A stretch of 64,000 nucleotides of DNA from Rostratula benghalensis (taxonomy: Eukaryota > Chordata > Aves > Charadriiformes > Rostratulidae): the NCBI GenBank assembly GCA_013399305.1, contig VXAI01000020.1, forward strand, positions 3,162,371 through 3,226,370, in the 5' to 3' direction. Made by a program: the position numbers and the translations under genes. Within the stretch, counting starts at the first letter, position 1. Every line of letters starts with the position of its first letter. The notes beneath the pieces were generated by a model. It did not search any database, was not told the DNA's origin, and worked only from the letters and a program-made list of their open reading frames with translations. Positions 26,201 through 38,800 of the stretch are shown in pieces.

Positions 26201-29200
26201 GAAGTGGTGTTTACTAGCAGAATGCTGTGTAAGCTACTAATAAATACCATGGCTTCAAACACACAGATTTCCTGTTTCAAGATTCATTCCATCGCCTACA
26301 AGCAACTTAGTCTTACTTTGTGGCTGCTATGCCACAAACCCTAAATTATCTTCTAATTTTTCAAATTCAAAAGAAACTCTGTCTAGTTAATTGTTTAATG
26401 CTTCTCTAAAGAATCAGGGCATTTTGCATGAGGCTCACCAGAATGAATACTTATCCCAGACATCTGCCTTTGAAAAGAAGGTTCTTCATCACGCCAGTAA
26501 GGAAAATATTTTGTGAGTGCTGCAATTTCTTTTCCAGCTAAGTGACAAGAAACATTTGAGTTTGGATAAAATAGGTGTATATATTTTCTTTCTTGTCATG
26601 TTTTGTTTCAATACTCCATTATTAGTGTCCTTCACCATTTGAGAACCAGGAAAGAACATCTTCTCCTGAAAAAATAATTAGTAACCACCTAGTGAAATGT
26701 CAAAAAAGAATCATTATGTTTTGATAGCACATGTTATATACTGAAGTCTGTACAGCTCTCCATACATTCTGATATATTTTAGACTTGTATTTATTTGGAA
26801 AAAAAATATACAGAACAGTTATTGCAAAAATTAGCACATGTTCCTGAAGAGGTATATGCATAGAGAGACTGATATTTAAGGGTGTGACCATAAGATGTGT
26901 ATGAAATGAGCACAAACTAATTTTATCTTTGTCAACACTAACAACAGTGTGGTCTGAGAGCTTTTATATTCTTCTGCTGGCTTTTGACCAGAGTTTTCCC
27001 CTCTACAGATGCAATTCTTGGAGCCATTCTTTCTCATCCCACATCTGATCTGACACTTGTTTCCAAATTCAGTGTGCTTTCTACCCTTTGATTCTTTTCT
27101 TTTCTTTTTACCTTTTCTGTTATTTAAAGGCTGCAACATATATTAGAACTCAGAAACCATCCCCTAATCTGTCTCTCTATAATGTGGGCGTGTGTGACTG
27201 CGAGCAGTGGGACAGAGTTTCTTCAGTTACTACTGAGACATTTATATAAGAAGCAAAGATTGTTTAAGTAGATGATCTTCTGAAATGCAGAAAGGAGCTT
27301 GATTGTGTGTGTGTCCCCATTCGGCGACAATGTGTCCGCGACGATGTGTTGTGAAGTTCACCTGATGCCTCAGTCCTTTTGTGTGCCAACTTGTGGCTAC
27401 AAAGCTGAAGGGAGGAAGGACATCTTGTAATTTGACCACGGGGAATAAAATAACAAATGGCTCAAACCAGAGGAGCACCGAAGGGCAATGCAGCGCTGTT
27501 CTGTGTGGAGGTGGGGCTGGCACAGCTGGTACTGTGCATACAGTGTCAGGTGGCACTAAACTGTTTACCTGAGGTTGCTGTGAGGTTGGAGAAAGGCATT
27601 GATATGACTCCTTCAGTCCTCTGGTAAATCCATTCCTAGGCTTTCAGCCTTCTCTTTCCTGTAAAGAAACTGAAAATGTCATTCAGAGGTCCACTGTCCA
27701 TCTATTTAAAATTATTTGTAAATCCTTTGCTCAGTTTGGGCTTGCATCAGAAGTGGGCTGAAAGAAGCAATGAGCCAGATCTGTGAGACAGACTCGACAG
27801 AGTCTGTATAACATGTACCCCCTTAAAAATAGCTGGTGTTCTTCTAAAAGAAGTAACAGAATATAAATTGTAATCTTGATGTTCTTAGATTGTCAGTTTG
27901 GCTCTAACTAAGCTACCATTTAAGGCCAGTTTATACAAGGGGTAGGAGTGTTAAAAAAGTAATCAACGATAGCTATTTTCATCTATCACTTTGCAGTGAA
28001 TGATTTTCTATTTAATTCCTGCTACTGTTGTCAGCAATTTTCACATGGACCTTTTCCTTTTCTTTCTTTTCTTTGTGTTGTTTTTTTTTTCCTTTTTAAA
28101 TCTTGCTTTGTTCTGGTAAATATGCCTGCTGTAGAAACTGTTTGATTTCGCGGGCCAAGCTGGAAGAATGCCTGTGACTGCCCAGGTGAGGACTCGCCCC
28201 GAGAAATGCTTTTATAGTCAGCTAGAATGGAACAAATGCACACCCCCAGAACTGTGAATTTCAACACCTCTTCTGGCAGTGTATGCAAGGCAGCATATTT
28301 TTTGAAAGCATAATAGTATTTCTAAAATCCAATTAAAGATCTTACTTTCAAGATATCTAATTTTCTGTTCCAAATAATCTGCAGTCTACAGTATAACTTT
28401 GTCATCCAGAAGAAAGCCTGAAATTAAGAGAAACATTATATGATCCTAGCATCTATTATGCATCTTTTTATTTGTTGAAGGCTTGCTGTAGAATCTGCTT
28501 GTTTCTAAGGGATGAAAATTGCTTATTATCCCGGAAAATGAAAGAGAATGTCGTCATCTATAATTGTTAGTTTAGGATACTTACTGTACCCTTCTATTAT
28601 AAATGGGTTTGCATAAAAAAAAAAAGGTTCAGTAAAGGAAGAAGCTTTTAAAGATATTCTTTAAAAAAAAAAGATTTGTTTGCAAGTGAAATTTATGCTT
28701 TTTTGACTGCAAAATGTACTGGAAAAAGTTTCTTAATTGACAGATTGCAACTTGAATATGAAACTATTTACTGAATGCAATCCGTGAATATTTTGGGGTG
28801 GTTTTTTTTCAGTAATGGTAGAAATGTGCTTCTATATATACCTAAGTATATAAATATACCCACCTGTCTATGTATGTCTGCGTATGTGGGTGTATTGTAT
28901 ATGCGCTTATTGCTTTTTTTAACACATAGTTTTGCAATCCTTAGGCATTTTTTCAAGTCTATGCCTTGTTTTATTTCCCTTGATTAATCTCTTGCAAGAT
29001 AATCTTTAGAGGGTAAGAAGGTTTGCATTAACACCCTCTGCCTGAATATGACAGCTCTGTAAACAGCAGCTGTACGGGGTCAGTCATGAGATCTAGAAAT
29101 CAAAACTATATGGGCCTTAGTCACAGCTCATGAGACAAACACTATGTGCTAGAAATTGACTGCCAGACAGGCTCTATTTGATAAGTTGCACTAGACTGTA

Positions 29201-29257
29201 TGTCACACTCTCTACAGCAGTAGTATTTGACACACACACAAAAGTGCCTATATGATA

Positions 29258-29291
29258 AAAAAAAAAAGGGAAAAAAAAAAAAGAAAAAGAT
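29258..29291 (+). repeat. A-rich low-complexity tract
   Basis: Two long A runs separated by GGG, then AAAAAG. No retroposon body is recognisable upstream, so this is not called a SINE or processed-pseudogene tail. Confidence 0.85.
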
Positions 29292-31183
29292 AAATCTACT
29301 CCAAACTCTAGGAGGAGGATATTAAAATCATTCAACTAGAAGGACATTCGCAGAGGAACAAATGTTTGTGCCTAAAGGGTTAGAAAACCAGTTTAGACCT
29401 AAACCCCCGTGAACATCAGGTATTCAGAACTGTTAGCTCTTTCTGCAGTTGCAGAAGTGAGCTTTAAAGCTGTGACTGCAGTCAGCCAGTAACAAGTTAT
29501 GCCAGCATGGAAAAAAAGCCCTGAGCACTGGAACAATGAACCCAAAGAACTACCAGATGAAGAAAATAAGAACTTTTCTAATGAGGCACATAACGCTAAA
29601 AAGCAGTGTTTGAATTGGTATCAGTAATCAGTGTAAGAGTTCATATTAAACTCTCCTCCTGCCATCAGTCATGGATTTTTCATCCAAGCCCAGATAGCCT
29701 TCATCCATCTCACTGACATGTCCTGCTCAGGGTAACTCAGCCTCTCTTTTGGATATCATCGCAGGGATGTCAGAGTTGAGAAAGCAAGCTGCAAAATGCT
29801 TGCAGTTCATTTCTAAGCACACACACATGCAACTACCCCACGGTTACCAGGTATAATTTGTCTCTGAGAGCACGCAGGCACAGTTGGGAGCCAGCTTTTG
29901 ACTTCTGTCAGTGCCTAATTAAAATTATGCTAATTCTAACAATAAAATTATCACTTTGTAAAACAAAACAAAGACAATTGTTTATCACAGTGCTAAGTAT
30001 TTTAATTGTCTATCTTTTCCCTTCACCTTCTGAAAATTATGGGAAATATCTGTAGCAAAACTGTCCAAGACAGTTCCTCAAACATCTCTGTGGGGCTTTC
30101 AATTTAAAAAGATTGAAAAAACACTGATGCTTTTCTGGGCTATCCACATCTCATTTTTTTCCCAAATTCCAGACTACTGAAGGTGAATGTCCCCAAACTC
30201 TTAACCATTCTGTGGTTCTTGCTGTACTCAAATATCTTTGTACCTGGTGCTGAACTTTCCAAACTGATCAGCCATTCTTCCCATACTTTACAGAGATCCT
30301 AATTCACCACTCTCAGAGTGTGCGGAAAAGGTGTTACTTTATGAAGATCAAGAAAGAAATTCCCCTGGTATAGGACTTGACAAGAATCTCTCTTTATACT
30401 TCAGAACTTTTACGTCTTCATCTAATTAGGTTGTACATTGGTAGGATAAGCACCATGCTCTTCTTTCTTGCTTGCATCATCAGACACACTCCAGCACAGC
30501 TCAGGTGCTTTATAAAATACAGATATAAACATTTTTAATTTTTTTTAAGGTGGTGAAGGGTGGAGAGGGAATGAGAGGAATGTTTTGATCCCATAATTCA
30601 CCAGTCTTAGGGAAGAGAGATTCGTATTCCAGCATTTAAGTTGTCACAAGTTGAAAAACTTGGATACCTTTTATTTATAGTGCCTCTATTGTTTTATTAG
30701 GGAATCAGACAGGAGGGATCTTCTTTGTAGTGTGGCAAAGGCTGTGAAATTGATCTTCAGGGGGAGGTAATCTTGACAGAATTTGCAACAACAGAATGTG
30801 CATTTCCTTTGTGAAGTCATTTGATGTTATGAAAACTGGGTACTGTACCTACAATGATAGAAAAGGCCATAATTTCAGGATAATCCCAGTTCAGCAATTG
30901 TGTCTTCCAGTATTTCAGCCTGCAGGCTGTGCTTAGAACTGAAGTCCACGAGTGAGTGGAAGGTGGTCTGTAAAACAGCTGAAAATTCTGAAATAAAAAC
31001 GTTAACTTCCCCCTTTTCCATATATTTGACAGTTTTCTGTCACTACCTGCTTATAGCTACTGCCAGCTCCTTTGCTGGATATGTACATATGAGAGGGCCC
31101 TTCTTCTTTTACTTTTTTTCCCAGAATAATAACGTGGTGCTGAGGATTGAGGAAGGCCAAGAAATATAGCCCTTTGTAGCTTG

Positions 31184-31211
31184 CACACACACACACACAC
31201 ACACACACACA
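31184..31211 (+). repeat. (CA)14 microsatellite
   Basis: Fourteen uninterrupted CA units. It creates spurious His/Thr or Cys/Val repeat frames on both strands. Confidence 0.98.
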
Positions 31212-34200
31212 ATTTGGACACAGCCACACAGACTGCAAGCGTAATGTGTCTGTATTTGAATCTGAACCTGAATTTTTGGGTCCAAAAGCTATTACTGTGC
31301 CTGCTAATTCCCCTCCATGATCTCCAGTACTGTGTGGTGAGTGGTTCTGGCAGGTGGCACACTTTGGGCAGGAGCCTTTCGCAAGCACTGCTGTGGGCTT
31401 CACAGCAGCAGAGGGCACCTGCAAGTACCCAGTTCTGCTGAGAGTTGGAAAGCAGCTGATCCTCTGGCTTTGTTCCTCATGAGGGCTGACCGAGCTGTCT
31501 GGGTGCTGACATCGTGGAAATACCCACAGAGTTGATCTTTAGGCTTTACACTCCCACATCCAGGGGAATTTCACCAGGCTCCGGGATAGAGGAGGATTTG
31601 TTCTGGTTAGGGATGCTATGCTACAGTTTATGACATTTAGTTGCATTCAAGCAAGTACAGAAGGGAGGCAAAGTTGGCTGAGTCCAAACCTGAAGGAATT
31701 ATTTCCGTAGGAGAGGGTGGAAGTTTGATTAAATTATCATTTATGAGACTGACAAGGAAATGGTCTTAGTAGCATCAACTGTCCTAACCTATGTGATCTG
31801 AGCTATTGGGGTCCAGGTCAGTAGGTCATCATTGACTACAAAAAAGGATTGTTTCTACATTATTGAGCTAAAGACGGCTTATATCCATATACCAGATGGC
31901 AGTAGATATGAGTCATACATCTGCCTGGGATGTATTTTTCTGAATAAAGTAATTTGGCTAGCACTTTCCAGTAGCTCCATGCTCTTCCCTGTGGTTCCAA
32001 AGCTTGCGTGTACTTTATGGACTTTGACCATATACTGTTATATCACATCTGGAAGGAAAGAAAGGAAGCATATAGTGCTGAAAAAAATTTTGCTTAAATT
32101 TGGGAGGACCACATTGTTTCGAATCACAAAAGCACAATTGTGGTACCTGCTTGAAGTCCTTATGATGCCTTTTTGCTCTTCATCTTTTTTCTGGCAATAG
32201 TTCAAATTGCAAAGGGAAAGGAATTACAGGATGCTGAGGCTATTTTTTTATTTATGAAGCTAATATGACTTTTAACAAGTTATTCTGAGACAGCTGGACC
32301 TTTTGCTAATGGTTTTGCCTCTTCTAGTTATTCATGAGCTCTGATTGGGATCTTCGCTGCAGTGATCCTGCAGTGTGGATTTCTTGGTGTCTGATAAAGT
32401 GAGTCTTCATGATGCAGGCGGTCCCTCAGAGCATGCAGAGAGTTTCTCTCTACTGTCTGTTTATTTAAAATTTACATAAATTTATCTTTGAGTTTTCTAC
32501 CCTTTTTTCACAGTTGAGGTGAGCCACAGGATTCAACTGTGTGTACACATACTTGTACACAGTGGAACTGCTGAAGCCTTGCTTGCAGAGGGAGTCAGGC
32601 TAGAATGAAATGATGATTCTAGGGCTGCAAGGAATTTCAGTTCATAGATATTGCAAGCTGACAGATTCAGAAGCAGGGTCTGCCTCTGATTTGATTTTAG
32701 AAGCTGATTTTTCTTTTGATTTTAAGAGCTGCTTTCTGAAGGAATAATGGGTTTATAAGAAAAAAAAATAACTTGCTGAAAGTTTTAAGTATTTTTTTAA
32801 ACATTTTTTTAAGAAAATTATCAGCCTCTGGACATCACCAAACAGAGTGTTTTCCTGAGAATGCAGGATTAGTCTGGGATATAGCATTAGCTATTTCTTG
32901 ACTCAGCAAATTGGAGTGCTATCAAGGACAGTGAAACACCTGCTCTTTTTCAGCCTCTGTCATAAGGGGACAGAGCTTTCCTCAAACTAACTTAGGTTAA
33001 GTTAACTTGAAACTAAAGGGAGGAGCAAACAGCAGCCTTTAGCGTACAGGAGATAATTTTGATACAGGTCTATCTGAGGAAAGAAGATTAATCAAGACTC
33101 TATGTACACTTTTGAGAAGGTAATTTCAAGATACATGTATCCAGATGTCTCAGGAAATGCAGGTTAGTTACATGGCCACAGTATGTTCTAGTGTTCTCTC
33201 CTGTACCTTTCAAATCTGCTGGCTCTTTCAGCCAGTTTTGATGGAAAAAAAATAATATGAAGGATAATAGTGCAAATAGGGGCAATTATTCCATTTTGCA
33301 CAGGTAAGTATAAGCTTGTGGTTAAAACGTTTCCTCCGCCACCCTTTCCAGTCTTTGACTGGCATGGCTGATGCGTGCAGTGCCTTTAAATAGCACCTCC
33401 TCTCCCATTTTCCCCATGTTCATGGAGCTGTTGGCGGTGCCAGACCACTTGAGTATACAGCAATTTCACACCAATTGGAATAATGTTGCAGATATAACAA
33501 AAAAAAAAAAAGGGGGGGGGTGGGGAAAAGAAAAAAAAAAAAAAAAAAAGTGCTTTTGATAGCTTTTGCCTTTAAAAGATGACCAGCAGTTTTATCAGTG
33601 GAAGTGAGATTACTTGAGGAGAAAATGCAATGGAAGAAAGGAAATGGATTGCTGTCTACATGGATTCACGTGTTTTCTGGACAGACTTTTACACACAATG
33701 AAACATGATTTGGAGGCTTTTCTGTTACACTTGCTCCTATTTGAAGGCAAAGCACAAGCTCTGTTGTTTAAAGGCGTGTAACCCCTGTTATGTGTCATAG
33801 ATCTGGCTAAGCTCCCTGGCTAGACGTTGACCAGACACCAGGAACATGTGTGTCTTAAGCCTTGAAGCCTGAACAAAATCTGTGTAGTCCTAGGATTAAC
33901 TTCAGTCCTTGAGATTTGTCCTTGCTTCAGATTAGCCTTTCCCAAATTTTAGCTAGCATGAGCATGCTGAGCTGCAACTCATTTCTCAGTTGCATGCAGT
34001 GCAGTAAACAAATTATCTTTATTCTCTGCTAAATAGAGCAAGAAAATCTTCAAACCTACCTAAAAAAAACCAACTCATCTTTATATTCACAGTGTGAGTT
34101 TCTTTTCATTCTGTAACAACCTAATCTGCTTCTGCAGCTCATGAGTTAACTCCTGTTTGTCTTGTCCCCAGGTAAGTAAAATACTCTCTTTTCAAATACA

Positions 34201-35239
34201 CCCATCTCTTCTCTCTTCCTTCACTTTCTTCACTAACTCTCTGCTTTTGGGATTTTTTGATTGTGGTTTTTTTTTTTTTATTATTATTATCCCTGTCTTC
34301 CATATGATTTGTTTTGCCTGTGGTAACCCTTCCTGGCTCCAAGCTCCCTCTCTATGGAGAGGTGAGCCTCTTAAACATCAGTTTCTCACTATCCCAAGTG
34401 TTTTCATCTCAGCAGATAACCATTAAGATTTAATTACTAACTGCTGCCTCAGTTCTGAAAAGGCTGTAATGCAGACCTTGGTCAGCAGTACATGTGCATG
34501 GGGATATCCCAAAATACACCTGACTTCTTAGTAACAGCTTCATAATATCAGCCAGACCTAATAGATTGTGCACAGATTTTCCTCTGCTTAAAATGTAAAA
34601 CACCACTTCCTTAATACCCTACGATGCAGCTACACAAACACACAGATTTTCTTCTTCCTCTAGCTCATTTGCTCAGCACTCAAGCACCAATTTAGAATGA
34701 CTGATCTGGTTTTAATCCAGATGGCTTGATGTAGTGATTTCTCTCCCTTTCACTAACTGCCTCCCTCTTCTCCTTCCCCTGCAATTTGTCTGTATTGCTT
34801 GGTTCTGTTTTACAACCTTTGGGTAGGACAGGTATTTTGCTCTCTCCTTTACTGGGGACCTGACATTTGTGCTGCTATTGTCTGCTGAGTCTTTCAAGTC
34901 ACTCCTAGAGACGTTTGGCGTTTAAAGGCAGCTCCGCTGGGAATAGCATTAGAGAGGCACTGATTGTCTCATGATGTGGCATCACTCCTACAGGTAGCAG
35001 GTATTTTCCTGGCAGCTTGTCTTAAGCTTCGAGTGGAACAGCATAACTGATAAGGGGTAAAGATATCTGCAATACATTAGTGGAGCTCTGTGAAGAAACC
35101 TAGGCAGCATCTGCCTCACTCCAGCTCTGCCCAGTATTGTAATCATGATATTGGTAATCTGCTGGGCACTTGTGAGAATTAAGAAAAAAAGATACAGCAA
35201 AACTGCTCATACTTTCAAGGTGTATGTGTGAAGATAATG
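31212..35239. other. Noncoding stretch with two perfect splice-donor 9-mers
   Basis: No recognised gene. A 122-codon frame at 31832-32200 (+) is unrecognised. Two exact CAG|GTAAGT donor consensus sites occur, with GT at 33304 and at 34172, but no convincing coding exon lies in front of either. A poly-A/G9/poly-A tract lies at 33500-33549 and (TAT)/T runs near 34266-34290. Confidence 0.6.
33500..33549 (+). repeat. A12-G9-T-G4-A-rich low-complexity tract
   Basis: A run of A, then nine G, T, four G, then about 23 purines that are nearly all A. Length is likely unreliable in short-read assembly. Confidence 0.9.
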
Positions 35240-35381
35240 AATATTATTATCTTCTCTTTAAAGACTGAGAGGCTGTGCATAAATGATTTACCTAGGGCCC
35301 CAAAGGAGCCTGTGTTTGACTAGGGAGCTGAACTTTAATTGTACCTGACTTTAATCCTATGTTCTGACTGTACCTCCCTCA
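35240..35381 (+). mobile_element. Ancient MIR-like (CORE-SINE) 3' relic
   Basis: The order of words follows the MIR family 3' half in sense orientation: TATTATCTTCTCTTTAAAGA, then ACTGAGAGGCTGTGCATAA, then ATTTACCTAGGGCCCC, then GGAGCCTGTGTTTGACTAGGGAG, and finally a degenerate CTGACTTTAATCCTATGTTCTGACTGTACCTCC. The same sequence of blocks (gauged against the remembered amniote MIR consensus) reads as fresh-tail, GAGGCACAGAGA, TGACTTGCCCAAGGTCAC, GGAAGCCTGTGGCAGAG and the CTAACCAC-type end. Divergence is high, consistent with a very old insertion shared across amniotes. The 5' tRNA-related head is not visible. An alternative is an L2-type LINE 3' end, which shares this tail. Confidence 0.6.
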
Positions 35382-35677
35382 TTACCTACCTGTCCGTTTT
35401 CATTAGTGCTCATATCCATCAAACTCATTAATAAATCTGAGAGGGTGTTTTGTCATGGCTACTAAACAAGAAACTTAATTGAGACCTAGAATTGAAATAT
35501 TTACTAGCCTCAAACACACATTGCCTAAAATTGCTGTCATTTACACTGAATGCCAGCTACGTTGTGATATTAACCATGACACAGTTAATGTCAGCCATTA
35601 ACCTCAGGTTGTGGTCACAGAATCACAAGTGACTGAACCACTGTTTCTTAAGAGCCTAATGCCTACTGCTGGAATTT

Positions 35678-35698
35678 ACTGTCCCCAGAGGGGACAGT
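35678..35698 (+). repeat. Perfect 9-bp hairpin with 3-base loop
   Basis: ACTGTCCCC and GGGGACAGT are exact reverse complements separated by AGA. It is not followed by a T run and has no known role in a vertebrate genome. It may be chance or cruciform-prone. Confidence 0.9.
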
Positions 35699-35849
35699 CT
35701 TGTGACAATTTCAGTCAGTCTAAGTAAGCATGTCCATAGTTATGCCTCTATGGGCCGCTCCTGAAAGATATTTTCATTCCTTTTCTTTTGCTGCCACCAG
35801 CACCTGTATATTATTCAGGATGGAACAGAGATAAAATCATCCCAAACCA

Positions 35850-35870
35850 TTTTTTTTTTTTCTTTTTTTT
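35850..35870 (+). repeat. Poly-T tract (T12-C-T8)
   Basis: Low-complexity run. Confidence 0.9.
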
Positions 35871-38800
35871 AAGAGGCTGGTTTGATGCTCTGAACTGGCT
35901 TATGGTCTAGTCAGTCAAGAAACGGTGCTAGCACATCAGAGGGTGCAGGGTCATTGTCCACTATGGCTTATACCGCTTTAAGCATCCTCAGCACAGAGGG
36001 TAGTGATTGCCCACAAGGCCTAGGGAGGTCCCAAGCCCTTACCATGAAAAATGAAATGGACTAAAATAAGCAACACTGACAAGTAGGTAGGAATAGACAA
36101 ATGATCAGTGTCTCAAATGAAAACCATTAACTTCTTATAACTAGCTAACTTGATGATTTGAGATTGTCCTACCCTGCCTATCAAATTTTGTTGGACTTGG
36201 GAACAGTGGCTGGAAAAGTTGTGACGCCAGTTACCATCTCCTGTTGAAGTTACTGCTTGGGCTGATCAAGTGGGATGATTGCTTGGTGGTTGATGTTCAA
36301 AACACAAATATGTGACAGATTAAATTACGGCCCTTGGTTATGGTTATGTCAGGAGTAGACCTACCACTTACTCTGCTGCATCAGTAATATAGACAATCTT
36401 TTTCAGGGAAGGCAGGGGAAAGAGGCCTCCCTAGCTTACTCTGGAAGGAATCATATTCCAGAGTCCTTGTCAATGGTTTAACACAGCTGCCACCTGCAGC
36501 AACTGCTGTTGAAGAAGGCCACTCTTAAGAGGGATGTATCCATGAAGGATCATTTTAGCAACACTGAAATTTGAAAATACAGAAAGAAAAATGAATGATT
36601 TTGTATTTTCTGAAGAATATAATTTCAAGTTTTATTGGAATAGTTTATGAGTTTCGATCAAGTTTAATTAAAGGGTTTTGGCAGAAAAAAACGAGAAAAA
36701 AAATGTGTTTATTTTTAATTATAAAGAGTTTGCCCACTCTCCTCGAAAGCATTTTTAAATCCATCTCTCTTTCCTTTAAGTATCACTGCCCTAACCTTCT
36801 ACTTAGGGTTATTACAGGGTTAGATTAGGATCTTCTGTTGCCTTCTGCTACTGCGGATAGCTAATTAAATATTAGTTTGAACAGAAGTTCCTTAACTGTC
36901 AGGCAACAAACTCAGTCTCTTTTCCTCCAGCACATTTTTGTGATAAAGGACTGAGCTGGATTAGGGACCAAAGGTATTTCATGTCTGCATAGGAACTTTC
37001 AGTTTCAAATATACCTCTCGCCACAGCTAAGGGGAGAAATGACCAGCTGACTGTTAGAGCTCCTTCTGCTCAACTTGTCCCTTAGGCCAAAATCAGGGCA
37101 TATCTGCTCCAAAGCTAAGACTCTTCATGAAACTGAGCAACTAGTTCTACCAAATCAAACACTAAAACAAAATGGACTCCATAAAAACCCATTTCTTAGA
37201 AGTTGCATCAGCTCCTGGAAGAGGGACCATATAAAGTTGGATAAGTACCATAGCTTGTGTGAAGGAGAGAAAGGACTGCATGGACAAAACCAGGCCTTCA
37301 GCAGCTGTAACTTAGATCTGTTGAAACTGTTGTGAAACTGTACATCAGGGAAGAGTGGGGCTGGCTGTGCCACAGGAGGTAGTGAGCTAGGAACCTGGAT
37401 GACAGCATGGCTGGTAGGGCAGTGCCCTCACCCATATGGGACACAGCCCCATGGTTCCCCAGCAAGAAGAGAAGAGCAGGTCTGGTGATGGTATCCAGGG
37501 TCATCCACAGCCCAGATCACCACAAGGGTCCATAGGGGTGGGGCAGATCCAATGATAAGCTTGGAAATCAAGTTAAGGTCAGGATCAGGAGGTGCATGGC
37601 CAGCACAGACACACTGACAGGTTGTACAGGCAAGGATCCAAGTGTCAGTGCAGCTCTGGAGCAAAAAGGGAGGGATGGGGACCAGTGAGGCTTCTCCCAG
37701 CTCGTCTTGCACAGCATTCTCACAACGTCCTGGTCCCAGGTCCCAACATGGCTGTGCCATGCCAGTGCTGGCTCTGAGGGCAGGCAGCCATCTGCTGGGT
37801 GGGTGGATCAATCTTGCAGAGCCTGATGGCACCCTCAGGGCCAAGCACTGGTTACAAAAAAATGTTGCCATAAACTCCTGGTGTAACTACATGTTTATAT
37901 TATTCAGCTGAGCTTCCTCCTTCCACTGACCATTTCTATTCATTCCCATCTCTCTGTTCAACTTCTGCTGCCCTCAGCCGTGCTACTGCAAAGCTAGGAT
38001 GCCAGATTTAACTAGGTCCCTGAAGTTAGCAGTTAAAATAACCCAACAAACCAATGATAAATAATCTCCCCAAACCTTTTAAAGCTCCTCAAGCAGTTAT
38101 ACTTCTGATAGAAATAACTGCTGAGAGGACAGCTAGAAACATGGGAACTTCTTAAGTTACCTTCACTGCCAAAAACCCCATAGAATCAAGACAAAACCTC
38201 AGACACAAGAAAGATCCGTTGTGGATTTTAGCCTCTTAACATGGATAGTTTTCTTCCTGGTGCACTTACTACATGTATGTTTAATTTGAAAATACATAAC
38301 ATATTCATGTTCTCCATCAACAGTGTTGCCAAAGACCCTTCATCTCCTTAGAAGTAAGGAGTGTTAATAAAAAAACAAACCAAACCGAAATAAAGTAAAG
38401 CATAGGTGGGCATTTTGGAGAGGTCACCTCCTTCCTCTGCCCCGGATGCTGTTTTCAAGCTCATGAAATGTACTGCAGCACTTCAGGTCACTTTGCTTAA
38501 GTTGCCTTCTGTAATGTTTTACACACTTAATGCATAAGACTAATAATAACATAGACTGATGATTCACTGAGGGGTGTATCTTAGAAGGTAGATAGAAACA
38601 AAGGTGCTTTCCTAGGATTGTGCTGAGGAAAAGATTAATTTGACATATAAATCTATTACATAACTTAAATGCTCTGCATTATCACCACTAACAGTAAAAT
38701 CAGCAACAACTTTTACTGCCTGAAGTTTTCTCTGGCCCTGCAAAGTAATTATCTGACCTATTTCTAAGGTTACTGTATATTGTGGTTGTATTTCAAGTTG

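Larger units (their letters stand above)
18679..31183. other. AT-rich noncoding stretch, no gene recognised
   Basis: Open frames are short (at most about 128 codons) and unrecognised, often overlapping in several frames of the same GC-richer patch (24.5-25.2 kb and 27.3-27.6 kb). It carries several T or A tracts (20696-20711, 23083-23115, 28054-28098, 29258-29291), a (TTTTC)n patch near 27092-27110 and an 11-base tandem at 23200-23221. The portion 22.9-23.7 kb is complex AT-rich sequence that looks more like a conserved noncoding element than repeat-derived DNA, but conservation cannot be seen here. Confidence 0.65.

Noticed and set aside
31002..31441. Overlapping open frames of 86-140 codons across the CA repeat
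   Set aside because: They are extended by the stop-free (CA)n microsatellite and show no conserved domain.
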